This document shows, in pieces, positions 6,283 through 7,796 of a stretch of DNA of 7,796 bases (position 1 is its first letter; every line of letters begins with the position of its first letter). The translations under genes and the position numbers were made by a program. This DNA comes from an uncultured beta proteobacterium (GTDB lineage: Bacteria; Pseudomonadota; Gammaproteobacteria; Burkholderiales; Burkholderiaceae_C). Below the pieces are notes generated by a model. The model was given only the letters and a program-made list of their open reading frames with translations, was not told the origin of the DNA and ran no database searches. The stretch covers positions 1 to 7,796 of the forward strand of contig CAIYNH010000014.1 in NCBI GenBank assembly GCA_903927495.1, read 5' to 3'.

Positions 6283-6630
6283 TCACGTTGGATGGAAGTC
6301 GGCAGTTTCACGGCGACACCGGGTTGCCAACAACATGCAGCCTGTTGACAGGGCAGAAATTTCTGATAATAAAAATCCGAGCCGTTCGATGGTGTCAGCG
6401 TCAATAGTACCGTCGGCAACCAGAGGTGAACTGTGCGCCAACAGGAGACCAATTCCCCCTACGCCTCGGTTGATGGTGTTCATCGTGGTCTCTGCGGCCT
6501 CAGCAAGCACGATAAGTACGGCCGGATCAGCGGCTTGGTAGTCCACCTGTTGTGCGCTGGTCACCGGGAGCATTGGAAGCCAGTCTAAAAGGTCACGCAT
6601 CGGTTCCATGGCAATTGCGCGTTCGACCAT
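6283..6630 (-). CDS. Small helical protein of unknown function, 115 aa
   Basis: The ATG at 6630 is one base after the stop of the previous gene (TAG C ATG), and GGGG about 9 bases upstream can serve as the ribosome-binding site, so it is almost certainly cotranscribed. A GTG at 6669 would lengthen it but overlap the neighbour by 38 bases. The product is mostly helical: residues ~36-65 (ADPAVLIVLAEAAETTMNTI, then a glycine-rich turn GVGGIGLLLA) and ~76-108 (TIDADTIERLGFLLSEISAL, ending in a basic cluster). It has no signal peptide or catalytic motif I can name. The pattern of two helices around a glycine turn, with a D-A-D-T-I-E-R-L-G-F-L-L segment, resembles small accessory ORFs of conjugative elements, but this is only an impression. 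Confidence 0.65.
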   Translation of the reverse strand: MVERAIAMEPMRDLLDWLPMLPVTSAQQVDYQAADPAVLIVLAEAAETTMNTINRGVGGIGLLLAHSSPLVADGTIDADTIERLGFLLSEISALSTGCMLLATRCRRETADFHPT

Positions 6631-6631
6631 G

Positions 6632-6988
6632 CTATTGCCCCAAGGGCAGCGAGAGTCGTGTCTTGACACGGTTCACGCCGTCATTGCAGGCTTCGGTCAC
6701 AACCATGACCGGGCCGAACTGAGTCTCGTACCTTGTCGCAATCGGGTTGCAGTTTTTGAGAGCGCCACTGTTTAACGACTGACCAAGACGGTCAATGGCA
6801 TCGCTCGTGTCCATAGCGTGCCACCCCAAGAGAAATCCCGGCTGCAAATTTTGTGCTTTTAGCAGGCCCCTCGCTGCGACGGTTACCTCGATTAGCCCGA
6901 GGTTTGATTTTGGCTCGTCGGTGAGGACGATTACGTCAACCTCTTCTGGCGACGATTTTTCGTCGTCGGCTTTGCTACTGACGTTCAT
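6632..6988 (-). CDS. Small accessory protein, 118 aa, resembling a plasmid/ICE ORF family
   Basis: The ATG at 6988 is preceded by GGAG at 6996-6999 with 7 bases of spacing. This decides the start against the longer frame from 7093, which overlaps untranslated sequence. The N-terminal ~30 residues are acidic and probably disordered (MNVSSKADDEKSSPEEVDVI). Residues ~34-118 have the layout of a small protein family common on plasmids and integrative elements, often misannotated as a type I restriction subunit. That layout is VTVAARGLL, then QPGFLLGWH, then an acidic and Asn-containing middle, then a strand TRYETQFGPVMVVTEACNDG and a final RLSLP. The usual GDWG motif is not present, so the relation is remote and unproven. 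It is cytoplasmic, with no signal peptide. The next gene begins one base after its stop. Confidence 0.65.
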   Translation of the reverse strand: MNVSSKADDEKSSPEEVDVIVLTDEPKSNLGLIEVTVAARGLLKAQNLQPGFLLGWHAMDTSDAIDRLGQSLNSGALKNCNPIATRYETQFGPVMVVTEACNDGVNRVKTRLSLPLGQ

Positions 6989-6995
6989 GTTTAAA

Positions 6996-6999
6996 CTCC
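6996..6999 (-). promoter_or_regulatory. Ribosome-binding site deciding the 6988 start
   Basis: GGAG on the minus strand lies 7 bases before the ATG at 6988. It selects this start over an ATG-less extension up to 7093. Confidence 0.6.
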
Positions 7000-7099
7000 A
7001 TCTTTGAGTGTGAATCTGGGAATGAAAAGCGAGCCGTGACTGGTGACGACCAGCCACAGAGATGCAGCAGACCATTGCGATCTGCCGCTGCACGTCGAT

Positions 7100-7624
7100 T
7101 TACTTGGCCTTGGTGCCGGTCGGATTTGGGCGTTGCGTGATCTCCAAGTACCAGGCGACCTTCACATCCATCCGCAAGTGACTGAAGTCTGTCGTGATTT
7201 GCTGCTTGGGTTCGATCCAGTTACCAACGTCGATCACATACGAAAACGCCGGTACATCCGGTGTGCCTCGGACGTGATGAAACACCACATGGCGGCAGGT
7301 CTCGTCTTCGTCATAGTCCACGCAGAGCACACACACGTCGGGTAGTGCGGCGACACTTTTGAAGTCCTTGTAGTCGCTGACGGCCAAGTTTGAGAGGTTG
7401 AAAAGGGTTTTGCGAATCAGGGCCTCGTCCAAAAAAAACGGCCCGTTGGCACGCAAGCCAAGGGTGACGGCCATTTTATTGACCTCTTCAATCGTCTTGC
7501 CGCACAAAGTGGCGGCGCATGCCAATAAGTCGTCGTGGGTGCCCTGCATGGGAACACGTTTGAAAGGTGAAACAAACCCGGGTGGTAGTTGACCGTTGCC
7601 GGGTTTTGTGGGTGCTGAAGCCAT
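7100..7624 (-). CDS. Peptidase C39-like fold protein, probably lacking the catalytic Cys
   Basis: A 174-aa cytoplasmic protein, first gene of the run, with ATG at 7624 and GGAG at 7632-7635. Residues ~1-22 are Pro/Gly-rich. Residues 29-49 (THDDLLACAATLCGKTIEEV) align by eye with the opening helix of C39/papain-like peptidases, where the usual text is D-C-G-x-A-A-L-A-x-L-T-G-K-x-x-E-E-V. The LG(L) and G-x-F-L-D-E-A-L-I-R-K-T-L segment (57-74) follows the same family pattern. A strand VCVLCVDYDEDE, a His in CRHVVFH (His112) and an Asp in VIDVGNW (Asp132) would be the second and third catalytic positions. The nucleophile position holds Asp32, while Cys36 lies one helical turn away. It may therefore be an inactive relative or use a shifted Cys. 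The assignment is from pattern only. Codons near the end (PNPTGTKAK) form a basic tail. Confidence 0.55.
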   Translation of the reverse strand: MASAPTKPGNGQLPPGFVSPFKRVPMQGTHDDLLACAATLCGKTIEEVNKMAVTLGLRANGPFFLDEALIRKTLFNLSNLAVSDYKDFKSVAALPDVCVLCVDYDEDETCRHVVFHHVRGTPDVPAFSYVIDVGNWIEPKQQITTDFSHLRMDVKVAWYLEITQRPNPTGTKAK

Positions 7625-7631
7625 AGCTTTT

Positions 7632-7635
7632 CTCC
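7632..7635 (-). promoter_or_regulatory. Ribosome-binding site of the first operon gene
   Basis: GGAG with 7-base spacing to the ATG at 7624 on the minus strand. The 172 bases to the window edge contain no convincing -35/-10 pair in the right place. A TTGACA near the edge has no matching -10, so the operon promoter, or an earlier gene, may lie outside. Confidence 0.6.
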
Positions 7636-7796
7636 AAAGTGGTGAAGTGAAAAGCGCAATGCAGCGGCCACGCCAGGTTTGAACTTGGTCCCGGTGAGGT
7701 AAAGAAAAGGGAGTCTGTTTGCGAGTCTTGAGTGAAAACTCTGATCGCTACTGTCGGGCGCTGCTTACGCCACTGGTGTCAAATCTTGCTGTTCGG

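Noticed and set aside
5916..6407. 163-codon plus-strand frame
   Set aside because: It is antisense to the hydrolase and its upstream neighbour, with no domain or start signal.
6276..6452. N-terminal extension of the hydrolase
   Set aside because: It overlaps the preceding gene and would place the clear signal peptide internally.
7773..7778. TTGACA-like -35 box upstream of the five-gene run (minus strand)
   Set aside because: There is no -10 element at 16-18 bases, so I do not call a promoter.
1..7796. CRISPR array, tRNA or rRNA genes
   Set aside because: I saw no regularly spaced direct repeats and no tRNA or rRNA-like segments on either strand by eye.

Overview
The window looks like an accessory or variable segment of a betaproteobacterial genome, probably Burkholderiales/Comamonadaceae. 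This is inferred from the style of the c-di-GMP proteins and the IS1182-like and integrase remnants, and no marker gene confirms it. Every substantial gene is on the minus strand, so transcription runs from high to low coordinates. The only plus-strand gene signal is a broken fragment at the left edge.

Right part (about 7624 down to 4610): a tightly spaced run of five genes. In order of transcription they are a 174-aa protein that looks like a peptidase C39-type fold with an altered catalytic position, a 118-aa small protein, a 115-aa helical protein, a secreted alpha/beta hydrolase, and a short FtsZ/tubulin-superfamily GTPase. The GTPase has a Tat-like N-terminus and a one-base frameshift near its 3' end. 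Spacings are 111, 1, 7 and 59 bases. I do not recognise this combination as a described system. It is the best candidate here for something new.

Middle (4602 down to 3325): a chimeric ORF. Its first ~50 residues seem to be the start of the next gene of the FtsZ-like operon. They are joined to the C-terminal half of a GGDEF domain and a complete EAL phosphodiesterase domain with all catalytic residues. This is a recombination scar that left a possibly active c-di-GMP phosphodiesterase.

Intergenic region 2971-3324 holds a weak sigma70-like promoter and a perfect 9-bp inverted repeat. After it comes a two-gene operon (2970 down to 821): an ECF-transporter S component and a membrane diguanylate cyclase (periplasmic sensor, PAS, GGDEF with intact I-site). 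The two genes overlap at TAATG. There is no ECF energising module in the window, so the S component may serve the cyclase as a ligand receptor (inference).

Left edge (1-765): debris of mobile elements. A tyrosine recombinase core lacking its C-terminal catalytic part is joined to the frameshifted 3' end of an IS1182-like transposase. That IS end interrupts a plus-strand MNT nucleotidyltransferase gene right after its Gly-Ser motif. The region has been through several insertions and deletions, consistent with genomic-island turnover.
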